From: Hanstruepera ponticola
GTDB taxonomy: Bacteria > Bacteroidota > Bacteroidia > Flavobacteriales > Flavobacteriaceae
NCBI RefSeq assembly: GCF_012931685.1
Contig: NZ_JABANC010000003.1
Coordinates: 124,001-188,000 of the forward strand
DNA length: 64,000 bases
Direction: 5' to 3'
Shown here: piece by piece, positions 8,059 through 18,171 of the stretch
Numbering within the stretch: the stretch's first letter is position 1
Layout of the letters: every line of letters starts with the position of its first letter
Translations under genes and position numbers: made by a program
The notes under the pieces: model-generated
The model's database searches: none
Seen by the model: only the letters and a program-made list of their open reading frames with translations
What the model was told of the DNA's origin: nothing

Positions 8059-8105
8059 GTACAACACTGGCTAGAAGTAATTGCTTGTTCTAGCCTCTTT
8101 CTAAT
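8059..8105 (+). repeat. Truncated attC-like half site at the array's right edge
   Basis: GTACAAC (8059-8065), GGCTAG, AATTGCTTGTTCTAGCC and TC match the left arm of the other sites. No GTT-ending right arm follows, and the sequence turns into AT-rich DNA with short AAATCAAC repeats leading to ychF. This marks a decayed array boundary. Confidence 0.6.
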
Positions 8106-8214
8106 TAATCATATAAACAAATCAACAAATCAACACACATCCGTCTTCGGTCTTCATCACCCAACTACCCACTAAAAACTACCTACTACAAACCAACATC
8201 TAAAAACTAAACTT

Positions 8215-8249
8215 TTTGTTTCCACTAACGCCAACTATAATTATATTTG
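8215..8249 (+). promoter_or_regulatory. Putative Bacteroidota promoter of ychF
   Basis: A -7 box TATATTTG (8242-8249) matches TAnnTTTG. A -33-like TTTG lies at 8215-8218 with a 23-base spacer, slightly longer than usual. The box is 60 bases upstream of the ychF start. Confidence 0.4.
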
Positions 8250-8308
8250 CAGCCTGCAAAAACCACTGTCTTGGTTCTTGCGACTTGAATCTAATGATCT
8301 AAAAAAAA

Positions 8309-9403
8309 ATGAAAGCAGGAATAGTAGGATTACCAAACGTAGGGAAATCAACCTTATTTAATTGTTTAAACAATGCCAAAGCACAAAGTGCCAACTTTCC
8401 GTTTTGTACCATTGAACCCAATATTGGTGTGGTAAACGTACCAGATCCTAGGCTTCAAAAACTAGAAGAACTGGTCAATCCAGAGCGTGTTGTTCCAGCT
8501 ACTGTTGAAATTGTAGATATTGCTGGTTTGGTAAAAGGCGCTAGTAAAGGCGAGGGGCTAGGTAACCAGTTCTTGGCAAACATTCGTGAGACAGACGCTA
8601 TTTTGCACGTGTTACGCTGTTTTGATAATGACAATATTGTACACGTAGATGGCAACGTAAATCCTATTCGCGACAAGGAAACCATTGATATGGAATTGCA
8701 GTTAAAAGATTTAGAGACTGTAGACAAGAAATTGGACAAAGTAAAGCGCGCAGCCAAAACAGGCAATAAAGATGCCCAAAAAGAAGAAGCCGTTCTATTA
8801 AAAATAAAAGCCGGTTTAGAAGCAGGGCAATCGGTACGTGCTTTAGAGTTTTCAGAAGACGATGATAGAGACTTTGTAAAACCAGCGCAGTTTATTACAG
8901 ATAAACCGGTTATGTACGTGTGTAATGTAGATGAAGGTTCGGCAGTTTCAGGTAATGCCTATGTTGAAACCGTTCGCGAAGCTGTTAAGGACGAACACGC
9001 CGAAGTATTAGTCTTGGCTGTTGGTACTGAAGCCGATATTAATGAATTAGACGATTACGAAGAGCGCCAGATGTTTTTATCAGATATAGGACTAGATGAA
9101 CCCGGTTCGGCAAAACTCATTCGTGGTGCTTATAAATTATTGAATCAACAAACCTATTTTACAGCAGGTGTGAAGGAAGTCCGCGCTTGGACGGTTGATA
9201 TAGGAGCCACTGCGCCTCAAGCAGCAGGCGTGATCCATACCGATTTTGAAAAAGGCTTTATTCGTGCCGAAGTAATTGCCTATAATGATTACGTGCAATA
9301 CGGTAGCGAAGCCAAAGTAAAAGAAGCGGGTAAAATGCGTGTTGAAGGCAAAAACTACATTGTTAAAGATGGTGACGTTATGCACTTCTTATTTAACGTA
9401 TAG
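8309..9403 (+). CDS. ychF: Redox-regulated P-loop ATPase YchF
   Basis: This 364-residue, full-length Obg-superfamily ATPase has G1 GLPNVGKS (7-14), the switch-like [11 protein letters not shown]3 [10 protein letters not shown], the NxxE-type G4 motif (NVDE) that explains its preference for ATP, and a C-terminal TGS domain. It is a ribosome-associated protein involved in translation and stress response. It stands alone on the + strand and shares a bidirectional terminator with the convergent PAP2 gene. It marks the start of stable core chromosome after the cassette array. Confidence 0.97.
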   Translation: MKAGIVGLPNVGKSTLFNCLNNAKAQSANFPFCTIEPNIGVVNVPDPRLQKLEELVNPERVVPATVEIVDIAGLVKGASKGEGLGNQFLANIRETDAILHVLRCFDNDNIVHVDGNVNPIRDKETIDMELQLKDLETVDKKLDKVKRAAKTGNKDAQKEEAVLLKIKAGLEAGQSVRALEFSEDDDRDFVKPAQFITDKPVMYVCNVDEGSAVSGNAYVETVREAVKDEHAEVLVLAVGTEADINELDDYEERQMFLSDIGLDEPGSAKLIRGAYKLLNQQTYFTAGVKEVRAWTVDIGATAPQAAGVIHTDFEKGFIRAEVIAYNDYVQYGSEAKVKEAGKMRVEGKNYIVKDGDVMHFLFNV

Positions 9404-9425
9404 AAACAGGTATAGTCATAAAATT

Positions 9426-9450
9426 AAAGCTCTTGATTTCCAAGAGCTTT
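9426..9450. terminator. Bidirectional terminator between ychF and the PAP2 gene
   Basis: A perfect 10-bp stem AAAGCTCTTG/CAAGAGCTTT with a 5-base loop lies between two convergent genes and can serve both. Confidence 0.75.
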
Positions 9451-9478
9451 ATGGTTTATATATGATATGTTAAGTTAC

Positions 9479-10312
9479 TTAAAACCGGTATCGCAACGAT
9501 AAGCCTGTGTACTCTTTACCTTGAAAGTCAATACCATTTACAGGAAGTACGGACATTTTATGTTTGCGTTTTTTATGTAAGTGTGGAATAAAATAGCCTG
9601 ATAGTGCTCCAAGGCCATAACCAATTAAAACATCAGTTAAAAAATGCTGACCAGCTTGAATTCTTAAGAATCCAACCGCAGCTGGCAATAGTGCGGCACC
9701 AGCATAAAAATAAGGGATTTTAGATGAGCCAGGGTTAAAATCCTGATAGACTTTAGCTACAAAAAAAGTAGCCGTGGCCGTCATCAAGGTATGCCCAGAA
9801 AAAAATGATCGTTGACCACTGGCACCAACACGTCTATCATAGTCATAATCCTCTGCATATACGTAAGGTCTGCTTTTGTCAACCAGTCCGGCTGTAATGG
9901 TGTACATAGCGCCAGAAGTTGCCATGGTTTCTAGGAATATTCCTAATACCAAACCACTATTGTCATTCACTTCATCATCAAAAAACAAAGCTAGGGGAGC
10001 GGCAAATGATAAATAAAATGGGATATCACTTATTTTTCCAGCAGTTTCTGATGAGTTTCCTGCTGCCCAACGGTTTATACCACTAATATTATCTTCATCA
10101 GCGACTATAGATTGTAATTCAGCATCACTAATGCCATCTTTATTAATTATAAAATATAAACCTAAACCATTAGCTGCCATAGCTGTTCCTGTCCATATAC
10201 CATCTCTCGTCCAATTCCATTCATAAGGCGGATTTTCACCTGTATCAATCTGTTGCGCAAAGGTTGTTTGGCATGAAAAAAATAGTACTAATACTAATAT
10301 TGTAATTCGCAT
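9479..10312 (-). CDS. PAP2-family phosphatase, exported
   Basis: This 277-residue protein has an N-terminal signal sequence (cleavage near residue 20, TFAQ). The PAP2 acid phosphatase signature is visible as KSRPY, then SFFSGHT and LRIQAGQHFLTDVLIGYGLG, which supply the Arg-Pro, Ser-Gly-His and Arg/His/Asp catalytic groups. Several hydrophobic segments surround them. Relatives dephosphorylate undecaprenyl pyrophosphate or other lipid phosphates in the periplasm. The true substrate is uncertain. Confidence 0.87.
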   Translation of the reverse strand: MRITILVLVLFFSCQTTFAQQIDTGENPPYEWNWTRDGIWTGTAMAANGLGLYFIINKDGISDAELQSIVADEDNISGINRWAAGNSSETAGKISDIPFYLSFAAPLALFFDDEVNDNSGLVLGIFLETMATSGAMYTITAGLVDKSRPYVYAEDYDYDRRVGASGQRSFFSGHTLMTATATFFVAKVYQDFNPGSSKIPYFYAGAALLPAAVGFLRIQAGQHFLTDVLIGYGLGALSGYFIPHLHKKRKHKMSVLPVNGIDFQGKEYTGLSLRYRF

Positions 10313-10546
10313 AAATAAAACTTTTGGTTAAAATTACAAGCATAGTCACAACGCTTTTAATTCGATTACTAAAAAAATTAGCGCAATTAGATTTTTAGTG
10401 CTTTCAAATACCTGCCTCATGAAATGAAAGCACCAATGTTCTCAACAAATCAGGCAATTTTTTTGTTAATTACTTTAATAAAATCGGGTTTCATTTTTTA
10501 CTATGAAAATGTATATTAGCAAGGTCTCAAAAAATTCACTTTCACA

Positions 10547-12406
10547 ATGGCTCAAGAAACCAAATATACTGAAGAAAACATACGCTCACTAGACTGGAAA
10601 GAGCACATCCGCATGCGACCTGGTATGTATATCGGGAAATTGGGTGATGGCTCTTCGGGTGATGATGGTATTTATATTCTTCTTAAAGAGGTTTTAGACA
10701 ATTCCATTGATGAATACGTGATGGGTGCCGGAAAAACTATTGAAATTTCAGTTCATGGTAATAAAGTAACTGTTCGCGATTATGGTCGTGGTATTCCGCT
10801 AGGTAAAGTAGTAGATGTGGTTTCTAAAATGAATACCGGTGGAAAGTATGATAGTAAGGCGTTTAAAAAGTCTGTGGGACTAAATGGTGTTGGAACAAAA
10901 GCGGTTAATGCCTTATCTAGTTATTTTAGGGTAGAATCAACACGTGATAATAAATCTGCTTCGGCTGAATTTGAACAAGGAAATCTGACTAATGAGGAGC
11001 TGTTAGATGATACATCTAGACGAAAAGGTACTAAGGTATCCTTTGTACCAGATGACACCATATTTAAAAACTACAAATACCGTAATGAGTATGTCATTAA
11101 AATGCTCAAGAATTATGTGTATTTAAATCCTGGATTGACCATTGTTTTTAATGGTGAAAAATATTACAGTGAAAATGGTTTAAAGGATTTATTGAGTGAA
11201 AACATCAAGGATTCTGACTTATTATATCCAATAATTCATTTAAAAGGTGATGACATTGAAGTAGCCTTAACACACAGTAAAACCCAATATTCCGAAGAAT
11301 ATCATTCTTTTGTAAATGGACAAAACACTACCCAAGGTGGAACCCATCTAGCTGCTTTTCGGGAAGCGCTGGTAAAAACCATACGGGAATTTTATGGCAA
11401 AAACTATGATGCCTCTGATGTTAGAAAATCGGTAGTATCTGCTGTGTCTATAAAAGTTATGGAGCCTGTTTTTGAAAGTCAGACCAAAACTAAATTAGGT
11501 TCAACCGATATGGGTGGCGATTTACCAACGGTAAGAACCTATATCAATGATTTTGTTAAAACCTATTTAGATAACTATCTGCATAAAAATCCGGATACAG
11601 CTGAAAAAATCCAACGCAAAATCTTGCAGGCTGAACGTGAGCGCAAAGAATTATCAGGCATCAGAAAACTAGCTAAAGATCGTGCTAAAAAAGCCAGTTT
11701 ACACAACAAGAAATTACGCGATTGTCGTGTGCATTTTGGTGATACCAAAAACGAACGCAATTTAGAAACTACTTTATTTATTACAGAGGGTGATTCGGCA
11801 TCGGGTAGTATTACCAAGTCACGCGATGTAAATACGCAAGCCGTTTTTAGTTTAAAAGGAAAACCTTTAAACTGCTACGGTTTGAGTAAAAAAATTGTGT
11901 ATGAAAATGAAGAGTTTAATTTATTGCAAGCAGCTTTAAATATAGAAGAATCACTTGAGGATTTGCGTTATAATAATGTTGTAATTGCAACAGATGCTGA
12001 TGTTGATGGTATGCACATTCGCTTATTACTAATAACATTTTTCCTTCAGTTTTTCCCTGAACTCATAAAAGAAGGCCACTTGTATATTTTGCAAACACCC
12101 TTGTTTCGAGTTCGTAATAAAAAGAAAACCATTTATTGTTATTCCGAAGAAGAGCGTCAAAATGCTATTGAAGAATTAAAACCAAAACCAGAAATCACCC
12201 GATTTAAAGGTTTAGGTGAAATTTCACCAGATGAATTTAAACACTTCATTGGTGAAGATATTCGTTTAGATCCTGTTATGCTAGATGACGATATGTCAAT
12301 TGAAGAACTTCTGCAATTCTATATGGGTAAAAACACACCAGACAGACAAGAGTTTATAATCAATAACCTTAAAGTTGAATTAGATTTAGTAGAAGACACA
12401 CCATGA
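10547..12406 (+). CDS. parE: DNA topoisomerase IV subunit B
   Basis: This 619-residue subunit carries a GHKL ATPase domain ([34 protein letters not shown]) and the transducer. The TOPRIM domain ([21 protein letters not shown]) and PLCKYL-like C-terminal segment (ITRFKGLGE) follow. It pairs with ParC to decatenate replicated chromosomes. Its stop overlaps the next start by 4 bases (ATGA), so translation is coupled through a small membrane-protein gene to parC. GyrB in these bacteria is slightly longer, and the parC neighbour supports the ParE assignment. Confidence 0.95.
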   Translation: MAQETKYTEENIRSLDWKEHIRMRPGMYIGKLGDGSSGDDGIYILLKEVLDNSIDEYVMGAGKTIEISVHGNKVTVRDYGRGIPLGKVVDVVSKMNTGGKYDSKAFKKSVGLNGVGTKAVNALSSYFRVESTRDNKSASAEFEQGNLTNEELLDDTSRRKGTKVSFVPDDTIFKNYKYRNEYVIKMLKNYVYLNPGLTIVFNGEKYYSENGLKDLLSENIKDSDLLYPIIHLKGDDIEVALTHSKTQYSEEYHSFVNGQNTTQGGTHLAAFREALVKTIREFYGKNYDASDVRKSVVSAVSIKVMEPVFESQTKTKLGSTDMGGDLPTVRTYINDFVKTYLDNYLHKNPDTAEKIQRKILQAERERKELSGIRKLAKDRAKKASLHNKKLRDCRVHFGDTKNERNLETTLFITEGDSASGSITKSRDVNTQAVFSLKGKPLNCYGLSKKIVYENEEFNLLQAALNIEESLEDLRYNNVVIATDADVDGMHIRLLLITFFLQFFPELIKEGHLYILQTPLFRVRNKKKTIYCYSEEERQNAIEELKPKPEITRFKGLGEISPDEFKHFIGEDIRLDPVMLDDDMSIEELLQFYMGKNTPDRQEFIINNLKVELDLVEDTP

Positions 12407-12888
12407 GAACCAATAACGAAAAAGTAAAAAGTGTCATCATTGGGGTATATTTCATTATGATTGTATTGGCTATCACATCTATTTTTGTGTTTAATGCTGT
12501 TACAGGTCTTGAAGTCAACCCACTTATTCTATTTTTGGTGGTTCTAGGTATTTTTGGAATATTATTCTTTTTGGTGCATCGTGTTGCAAAATATTTTGAA
12601 TATGATAGTGATGGGGCAAAATTAATTTTATTAAATAAAGGTTTATTACTTTCCGATAGATTCAACTACCGAGAGCATAAACTTGAAACCAGTAAGCATG
12701 AACTTGTAGGTTTTAAGATGTATAATTTTTTTCTCTATAAAGAGTTGGTAGTATTCATCAAATGGGATGGACATGAGAGAGTCAAAAAATATAGATTTAA
12801 TATTACTTTGGTCGCTAGAAAAAAGCGTAAATACATGAAACAGTCTTTGAGCAAAACGGTTAAATTAAATAAAAGAGCAAATAATTAA
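12403..12888 (+). CDS. Small membrane protein between parE and parC
   Basis: This 161-residue protein has two hydrophobic segments (about 12-32 and 38-58). A basic, beta-rich cytosolic tail follows and ends in [23 protein letters not shown]. The family was not recognised. The start overlaps the parE stop (ATGA) and the stop overlaps the parC start (TAATG), so it is translated at the join of both topoisomerase IV genes. Its role is unknown; position suggests either a membrane link for topoisomerase IV or a passenger gene kept by coupling. Confidence 0.85.
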   Translation: MRTNNEKVKSVIIGVYFIMIVLAITSIFVFNAVTGLEVNPLILFLVVLGIFGILFFLVHRVAKYFEYDSDGAKLILLNKGLLLSDRFNYREHKLETSKHELVGFKMYNFFLYKELVVFIKWDGHERVKKYRFNITLVARKKRKYMKQSLSKTVKLNKRANN

Positions 12889-15548
12889 TGAGCGAAGCGA
12901 ACGACGATTTGATTAATGAACAGGAAGACAATAACGAAACCATTACCAGAGTAACTGGTATGTACAAAGATTGGTTTCTAGATTATGCATCATATGTTAT
13001 ATTAGAACGTGCCGTACCAGCAATTGAGGACGGCTTTAAGCCTGTACAGCGACGTATTATGCACTCCATGAAAGATTTGGATGATGGTCGTTACAACAAA
13101 GTTGCAAATATTGTAGGTCATACCATGCAATACCATCCTCATGGTGATGCTAGTATTGCTGATGCCATGGTGCAAATTGGTCAAAAAGATTTACTAATAG
13201 ATACTCAAGGAAACTGGGGAAATATTTTAACTGGTGATAGTGCAGCGGCATCGCGTTATATTGAAGCACGACTTTCAAAATTTGCTTTAGATGTTGTTTA
13301 CAATCCAAAAGTAACCGAATGGTCTGCAAGTTATGATGGCAGACGAAAAGAGCCTGTTAATTTACCCGTAAAATTTCCCTTATTATTAGCTCAAGGTGGT
13401 GAAGGAATTGCTGTAGGCTTATCTACAAAAATACTCCCACACAATTTTCTTGAATTGGTTGATGCTTCCATAAAACACTTACAAGGCAAACGTTTTAAAA
13501 TTGTTCCTGATTTTCCAACTGCTGGAATAGCTGACTTTACAGATTATAAAGATGGTTTGCGTGGTGGTAAGGTTAGGATTAGAGCAAAAATTTCACAGCT
13601 AGACAAAAATACTTTAGTCATTACCGAAATTCCATTTGGAACTAATACATCTTCTCTAATTGATTCTATTCTAAAAGCCAATGATAAAGGCAAAATTAAA
13701 ATAAAGAAGATAGAAGATAATACGGCAGCTGATGTTGAAATATTGGTGCATTTACCAAGTGGTATTTCTCCAGATAAAACCATTGACGCATTATATGCCT
13801 TTACCAATTGTGAAACATCAATCTCACCTTTAGGCTGTGTGATTGAAGATAATAAACCCTTGTTTATTGGTGTTTCAGAAATGTTACGTCGTTCAACCGA
13901 TCATACAGTTCAGCTACTTAAAAATGAATTGGAAATTAAACTCGCCGAGTTTGAAGAACAATGGCATTTTGCTTCTTTAGAGCGTATTTTTATAGAAAAT
14001 AGAATCTATCGCGATATTGAAGAGGAAGAAACATGGGAAGGCGTTATTCAAGCCATTGACAAGGGCTTACAACCTCATATAAAACACTTAAAACGTGCAG
14101 TTACTGAAGAGGATATTGTTCGATTGACAGAAATTCGAATTAAGCGTATTTCAAAGTTTGATATTGATAAGGCTCAACAAAAAATTGATGCTCTTGAAGA
14201 ACAAATAGCTGAAGTAAAACATCATCTGGCTAATTTAATTGATTATGCTATTGCTTATTTTGAACGTCTTAAAAAAGAATATGGAAGCGGTAAAGAGCGC
14301 AAAACAGAAATCAGAACCTTTGATGACGTTGATGCTACAAAAGTCGTTATAAGAAATACAAAGCTCTATGTAAATAGGGCAGAAGGTTTCATTGGTACGT
14401 CACTACGAAAAGACGAGTATGTTTGCGATTGTAGTGATATTGATGATATCATAGTTTTTACCAAAGAAGGTAAAATGATGGTAACCAAAGTGGATTCTAA
14501 AACCTTTGTTGGCAAAGATATTATTCATGTTGCAGTCTTTAAGAAGAAAGACAAGCGAACAATTTATAATATGATATATCGCGATGGCAAAAGTGGTCCA
14601 ACCTACGTAAAACGTTTTGCCGTGACTTCTGTAACTAGAGATCGTGAATATGATATGACCAATGGTAATAAAAACTCTATGGTTTGGTATTTTTCTGCAA
14701 ATCCAAATGGCGAAGCCGAAGTGGTCACGGTTTATTTACGTCAAGTAGGAAGTATTAAGAAGTTAAAATGGGATTTGGACTTTGCCGATGTACTCATTAA
14801 AGGTCGTGCATCTAAAGGAAATATTGTAACAAAATATGCTGTCAAGAAAATTGAATTGAAAGAAAAAGGTGTTTCTACATTGAAGCCAAGAAAAATTTGG
14901 TTTGATGATACCGTTCAACGTTTAAATGTAGATGGAAGAGGCGAATTAGTTGGTGAATTTAGAGGCGAAGACAGGATATTGATAATCAGGCAATCAGGAA
15001 CCATTAAAACAATCATTCCAGAAGTAACAACTCATTTTGATGATGATATGATAGTCATGGAAAAATGGATTCCTAAAAAGCCTATTTCTGCCGTTTATTT
15101 TGATGGTGAAAAGGAACGCTATTATGTCAAACGTTTTTTAGTTGAAAACGAAGGAAAAGAAGAAAGCTTTATTTCAGATCATCCAAATTCGCAATTGGAA
15201 ATAGTTTCAACAGACTGGAAACCTATGGCAGAAGTTGAATTTACTAAAGAACGCGGTAAAGATAGAAAAGACAATCTTGAAGTTAATTTAGAAGAATTCA
15301 TAGCTATTAAAGGTATAAACGCTTTAGGAAATCAATTGACAAAGGACAAAGTAAATCAAGTAAATTTATTGGATCCTTTGCCTTATGAAGCACCCGAAGA
15401 AGTTCATGCTGAAGATATTGAAGTTATAGATGAAACGGCTGTTACCAGTGAAAAAGAAGAAGATTCTAGCGCAGATTCAAATTCTAAAACTAAAGAAGAT
15501 GACGCTTCAGATAAATTGGATGATCAAGGACAAATAACCTTATTCTAA
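12888..15548 (+). CDS. parC: DNA topoisomerase IV subunit A
   Basis: This 886-residue DNA breakage-reunion subunit begins with MYKDWFLDYASYVILERAVP and RIMHSM. The catalytic tyrosine is in AAASRYIEARLSKFA (Tyr124). A tower/coiled-coil region and a beta-pinwheel C-terminal domain with degenerate repeats follow. An acidic, Ser/Asp-rich tail (about 845-880) ends in QITLF. It acts with ParE in decatenation. The stop overlaps the convergent gene's stop by 4 bases. Confidence 0.95.
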   Translation: MSEANDDLINEQEDNNETITRVTGMYKDWFLDYASYVILERAVPAIEDGFKPVQRRIMHSMKDLDDGRYNKVANIVGHTMQYHPHGDASIADAMVQIGQKDLLIDTQGNWGNILTGDSAAASRYIEARLSKFALDVVYNPKVTEWSASYDGRRKEPVNLPVKFPLLLAQGGEGIAVGLSTKILPHNFLELVDASIKHLQGKRFKIVPDFPTAGIADFTDYKDGLRGGKVRIRAKISQLDKNTLVITEIPFGTNTSSLIDSILKANDKGKIKIKKIEDNTAADVEILVHLPSGISPDKTIDALYAFTNCETSISPLGCVIEDNKPLFIGVSEMLRRSTDHTVQLLKNELEIKLAEFEEQWHFASLERIFIENRIYRDIEEEETWEGVIQAIDKGLQPHIKHLKRAVTEEDIVRLTEIRIKRISKFDIDKAQQKIDALEEQIAEVKHHLANLIDYAIAYFERLKKEYGSGKERKTEIRTFDDVDATKVVIRNTKLYVNRAEGFIGTSLRKDEYVCDCSDIDDIIVFTKEGKMMVTKVDSKTFVGKDIIHVAVFKKKDKRTIYNMIYRDGKSGPTYVKRFAVTSVTRDREYDMTNGNKNSMVWYFSANPNGEAEVVTVYLRQVGSIKKLKWDLDFADVLIKGRASKGNIVTKYAVKKIELKEKGVSTLKPRKIWFDDTVQRLNVDGRGELVGEFRGEDRILIIRQSGTIKTIIPEVTTHFDDDMIVMEKWIPKKPISAVYFDGEKERYYVKRFLVENEGKEESFISDHPNSQLEIVSTDWKPMAEVEFTKERGKDRKDNLEVNLEEFIAIKGINALGNQLTKDKVNQVNLLDPLPYEAPEEVHAEDIEVIDETAVTSEKEEDSSADSNSKTKEDDASDKLDDQGQITLF

Positions 15549-15931
15549 TTTTTATTGAGCCAAGCAAAATATAAGCGTGGTGCTACTAGTAGCCAAATTG
15601 GGATCAAAACCCAAACTCTGCCATTTAGAATGTTATAATCAGCCAATATATCTGTTAAAGTCAAGCCACGATAATACCCAAAACCGAATTCAAAACTCAA
15701 GGTTAAAAGCATCCATGTAACGCCAATTTTATAACTCATCGTTTTAGAAGAAATTGGATATTTCTTAAATACAAAATAGAAGTAAAGCCCAAATAAAAAT
15801 ATTAGTGTTAAAGTGGATAATTGATGTGCTGATTGCTCCCCTAAATAAGATATGTACCATAAATCGCGAGCAGATCCATTAACAATAGCTATGAATATCA
15901 TGGGTATCCAAAGAAAAACATAACGTTTCAT
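15545..15931 (-). CDS. Hypothetical four-helix membrane protein
   Basis: The ATG at 15931 gives 128 residues (MKRYVFLW...). A longer ORF upstream would overlap the YfcC gene's 3' end and is less likely. Four hydrophobic segments are visible, with FEFGFGYYRGL between the third and fourth. No family was identified with confidence. It begins 12 bases after the YfcC stop, so it is probably cotranscribed with that transporter. Confidence 0.75.
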   Translation of the reverse strand: MKRYVFLWIPMIFIAIVNGSARDLWYISYLGEQSAHQLSTLTLIFLFGLYFYFVFKKYPISSKTMSYKIGVTWMLLTLSFEFGFGYYRGLTLTDILADYNILNGRVWVLIPIWLLVAPRLYFAWLNKN

Positions 15932-15942
15932 AAATATGTTTA

Positions 15943-17439
15943 TTAATATAAATAAGCAGAGGTAGTCATAACTAGTAGCGTAAATAGCACTAGAATAATG
16001 AATAAAGGCAGAATAAATTTCAACCATTTATCATAACCAACTTTTGCAATAGCTAGAGATGGCAATATCAATCCTGTAGGACTAATAAGATACAACAATC
16101 CCATACCATATTGATAAGCATTAACTATGAGCTCTCTACCAACACCAACAGTATCAGCCAAAGGCGCCATAATAGGCATAGTTAAAACAGCCATGCCAGA
16201 GGAACTTGGAATGAAAAATGACAATCCAGAATAAGTAAGGGTAAGCACACTAGCAAATAAGCCTTTATTCATACCTGTTGTAATGTCACTAGCATAGTAC
16301 AACATAGTATCACTTATTAATCCATCAGACATAATAACCGTGACGCCTCGCGCAATTCCTATAATTAATGCAACACCCAGTAAATCGCCAGCACCTTTAA
16401 CAAAAACTTCAATAAAGTCACCTTCCTTTATTTTTGTAATAAAACCTATTAATATGGCTCCTACTAAAAATGTTGTAGTCATTTCTAAAAACCACCAATC
16501 TAATAAGGATACACCAATAATCATAATTACAAAACATGCCGAAAACGTTAACAATGCCAATCGTAAGCGCCAATTAAATTTAGTGACTGTTACGGTTCCC
16601 TGATGGAAAAGCGCTTCTATTTGATCCTTTTGACTGTAAATTATGGATTTTGTTGGATCTTTTTTTACACGACTAGCGTAACGCATGATAAATACAAGAG
16701 AAATCAATAAGGTCATTAAGAGCATCGCCAAGCGACCTTGCCAGCCTGTCGTCCAATTTATCCCTGCAGCATCTGATGCGATAATTGTACTAAAAGGATT
16801 TATTGTCGAGCACATGGTACCAATGGAAGACCCTAAAAAGATACAAGCAATAGCAACAAGCGCATCATATTTAGCTGCTAAAAATACAGGTATAAGAATA
16901 GGGAAGAAGGCAATAGTTTCTTCAGCAAAACCAAATGTCGTGCCTCCAAGAGCAACAAGTACTGTAACAATAATAATAAGATAGTATTCGCCTCCATACA
17001 AAGCCTTTGCCAACCAGCCTATTCCAGCATCAAAAGCACCTGTATGATTCATGATACCTATAAGACCTCCAATAATAAGGACTAAAAAAATAATATCGGC
17101 AGCATCAATGATACCTTTTATTGGTGATTTCAAAAAAGCTACTAAACCTTGCGGTTTAGCATCAAGTTCTTTGTAAGTATTTGGAATATTTATGGCTTTG
17201 TAAATGTCACCACTGGTAAATTTTTCTAAAGGAATAATTACATTCAACGATTCTAATGTTTCCTGCGTAGCAGCAAGTGTTTCGGTATTTTCTTGACTTG
17301 TCCTAATAAACATATCTGAAGCATTATCATAAACAAGTGTATCATATTTTCCAGCAGGAACAATAAAGGTTAAAATAGCTACTAAACCAGCTATAATGAG
17401 TAAAATGGTTTGAGCTGAAGGGAATTTGAGTTTTTTCAA
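15943..17439 (-). CDS. YfcC-family transporter
   Basis: This 498-residue inner-membrane protein has about a dozen hydrophobic segments. It begins with KLKFPSAQTILLIIAGLVAILTFIVPAG and has an extracytoplasmic insert at about 30-90. Repeated motifs GGTTFGFAEETIAFFPILIPV and SGLSFFIPSSSGMAVLTMPIMAPL match the YfcC/DcuC ion transporter superfamily. Such proteins are annotated as basic amino acid or C4-dicarboxylate exchangers; the substrate is unproven. It heads a two-gene minus-strand unit divergent from ung. Confidence 0.9.
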   Translation of the reverse strand: MKKLKFPSAQTILLIIAGLVAILTFIVPAGKYDTLVYDNASDMFIRTSQENTETLAATQETLESLNVIIPLEKFTSGDIYKAINIPNTYKELDAKPQGLVAFLKSPIKGIIDAADIIFLVLIIGGLIGIMNHTGAFDAGIGWLAKALYGGEYYLIIIVTVLVALGGTTFGFAEETIAFFPILIPVFLAAKYDALVAIACIFLGSSIGTMCSTINPFSTIIASDAAGINWTTGWQGRLAMLLMTLLISLVFIMRYASRVKKDPTKSIIYSQKDQIEALFHQGTVTVTKFNWRLRLALLTFSACFVIMIIGVSLLDWWFLEMTTTFLVGAILIGFITKIKEGDFIEVFVKGAGDLLGVALIIGIARGVTVIMSDGLISDTMLYYASDITTGMNKGLFASVLTLTYSGLSFFIPSSSGMAVLTMPIMAPLADTVGVGRELIVNAYQYGMGLLYLISPTGLILPSLAIAKVGYDKWLKFILPLFIILVLFTLLVMTTSAYLY

Positions 17440-17505
17440 GGTATTAGATTTTTATAATTTAAAGATAGTATTATTTTAGATGCCCTAAAGTGATACTCAA
17501 AAATA

Positions 17506-18171
17506 ATGACTGTAAACATAAATGATAGCTGGAAATCTTATTTAAATGCAGAATTTGACAAGCCTTATTTTCATAATCTAGTAGAATTTGTTAAATCAGA
17601 GTATTTAAAGCATACTTGTTATCCGCGAGGTAAACAAATTTTCAATGCTTTTGAACATTGCAGTTTTCATGATTTAAAAGTGGTTATTATAGGCCAAGAT
17701 CCTTACCATGGTCCTAATCAAGCAAACGGTTTATGTTTTAGTGTTAATGATGGTATAAAACACCCACCTTCTTTAATTAACATTTTTAAAGAAATCGAGC
17801 AGGATTTGAATATCCCTTATCCAACGAGTGGTAATCTGGAACGTTGGGCAGATCAAGGAGTTTTACTTCTCAATGCGACCTTAACAGTTAGAGCACATGA
17901 AGCAGGAAGCCATCAAAATAAAGGTTGGGAAACCTTTACGGATGCCGTTATAAAGACAATAAATAACAATAAAGAAAATGTGATATTTTTACTTTGGGGT
18001 GGTTTTGCAAAAAAGAAATCGAAATTGATAGACTCAAAGAAACACTATATTTTACAAAGTGGACACCCATCCCCATTAAGTGCAAATAGAGGATATTGGT
18101 TCGGGAATAAACACTTTAGTAAAACTAACTCCCTGTTGGAGCAAGTTGGGTTGAAGGCTGTGGATTGGTAG
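17506..18171 (+). CDS. ung: Uracil-DNA glycosylase (family 1)
   Basis: This 221-residue enzyme has the family 1 signatures: water-activating loop GQDPYHGPNQANGLCFSV (Asp65), the Pro-rich KHPPSLINIF, LLLNATLTV for uracil recognition, and the minor-groove loop GHPSPLSA with the catalytic His near 188. It removes uracil from DNA to start base excision repair in the cytosol. Its 3' end overlaps a small convergent membrane-protein ORF. Confidence 0.96.
   Translation: MTVNINDSWKSYLNAEFDKPYFHNLVEFVKSEYLKHTCYPRGKQIFNAFEHCSFHDLKVVIIGQDPYHGPNQANGLCFSVNDGIKHPPSLINIFKEIEQDLNIPYPTSGNLERWADQGVLLLNATLTVRAHEAGSHQNKGWETFTDAVIKTINNNKENVIFLLWGGFAKKKSKLIDSKKHYILQSGHPSPLSANRGYWFGNKHFSKTNSLLEQVGLKAVDW

Larger units (their letters stand above)
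1..8105 (+). mobile_element. Integron-like gene cassette array (eight cassettes, no integrase in window)
   Basis: Eight functionally unrelated genes, all on the + strand, are each followed by a long imperfect inverted repeat whose outer arms end in xAAC (left) and GTTx (right). Cutting at G/TT gives these cassettes: before 1-1185, 1186-2543, 2544-3547, 3548-4504, 4505-5282, 5283-6384, 6385-7001 and 7002 to about 8065. The start and end of one cassette are complementary: GTTGGCACTT/AAGTGCCAAC (third), GTTGGCAGTA/TACTGCCAAC (fourth), GTTAGCTGC/GCAGCTAAC (fifth), GTTGTGCTT/AAGCACAAC (sixth, one base short), GTTGTAGCCA/TGGCTACAAC (seventh). Adjacent cassettes differ. Integron attC recombination predicts this pattern. 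The integrase could lie to the left, or the array could be an attC cluster lacking one. Confidence 0.78.

Noticed and set aside
8104-8200. Short AAATCAAC repeats as a CRISPR-like array
   Set aside because: Only two units, no spacers, no cas genes.
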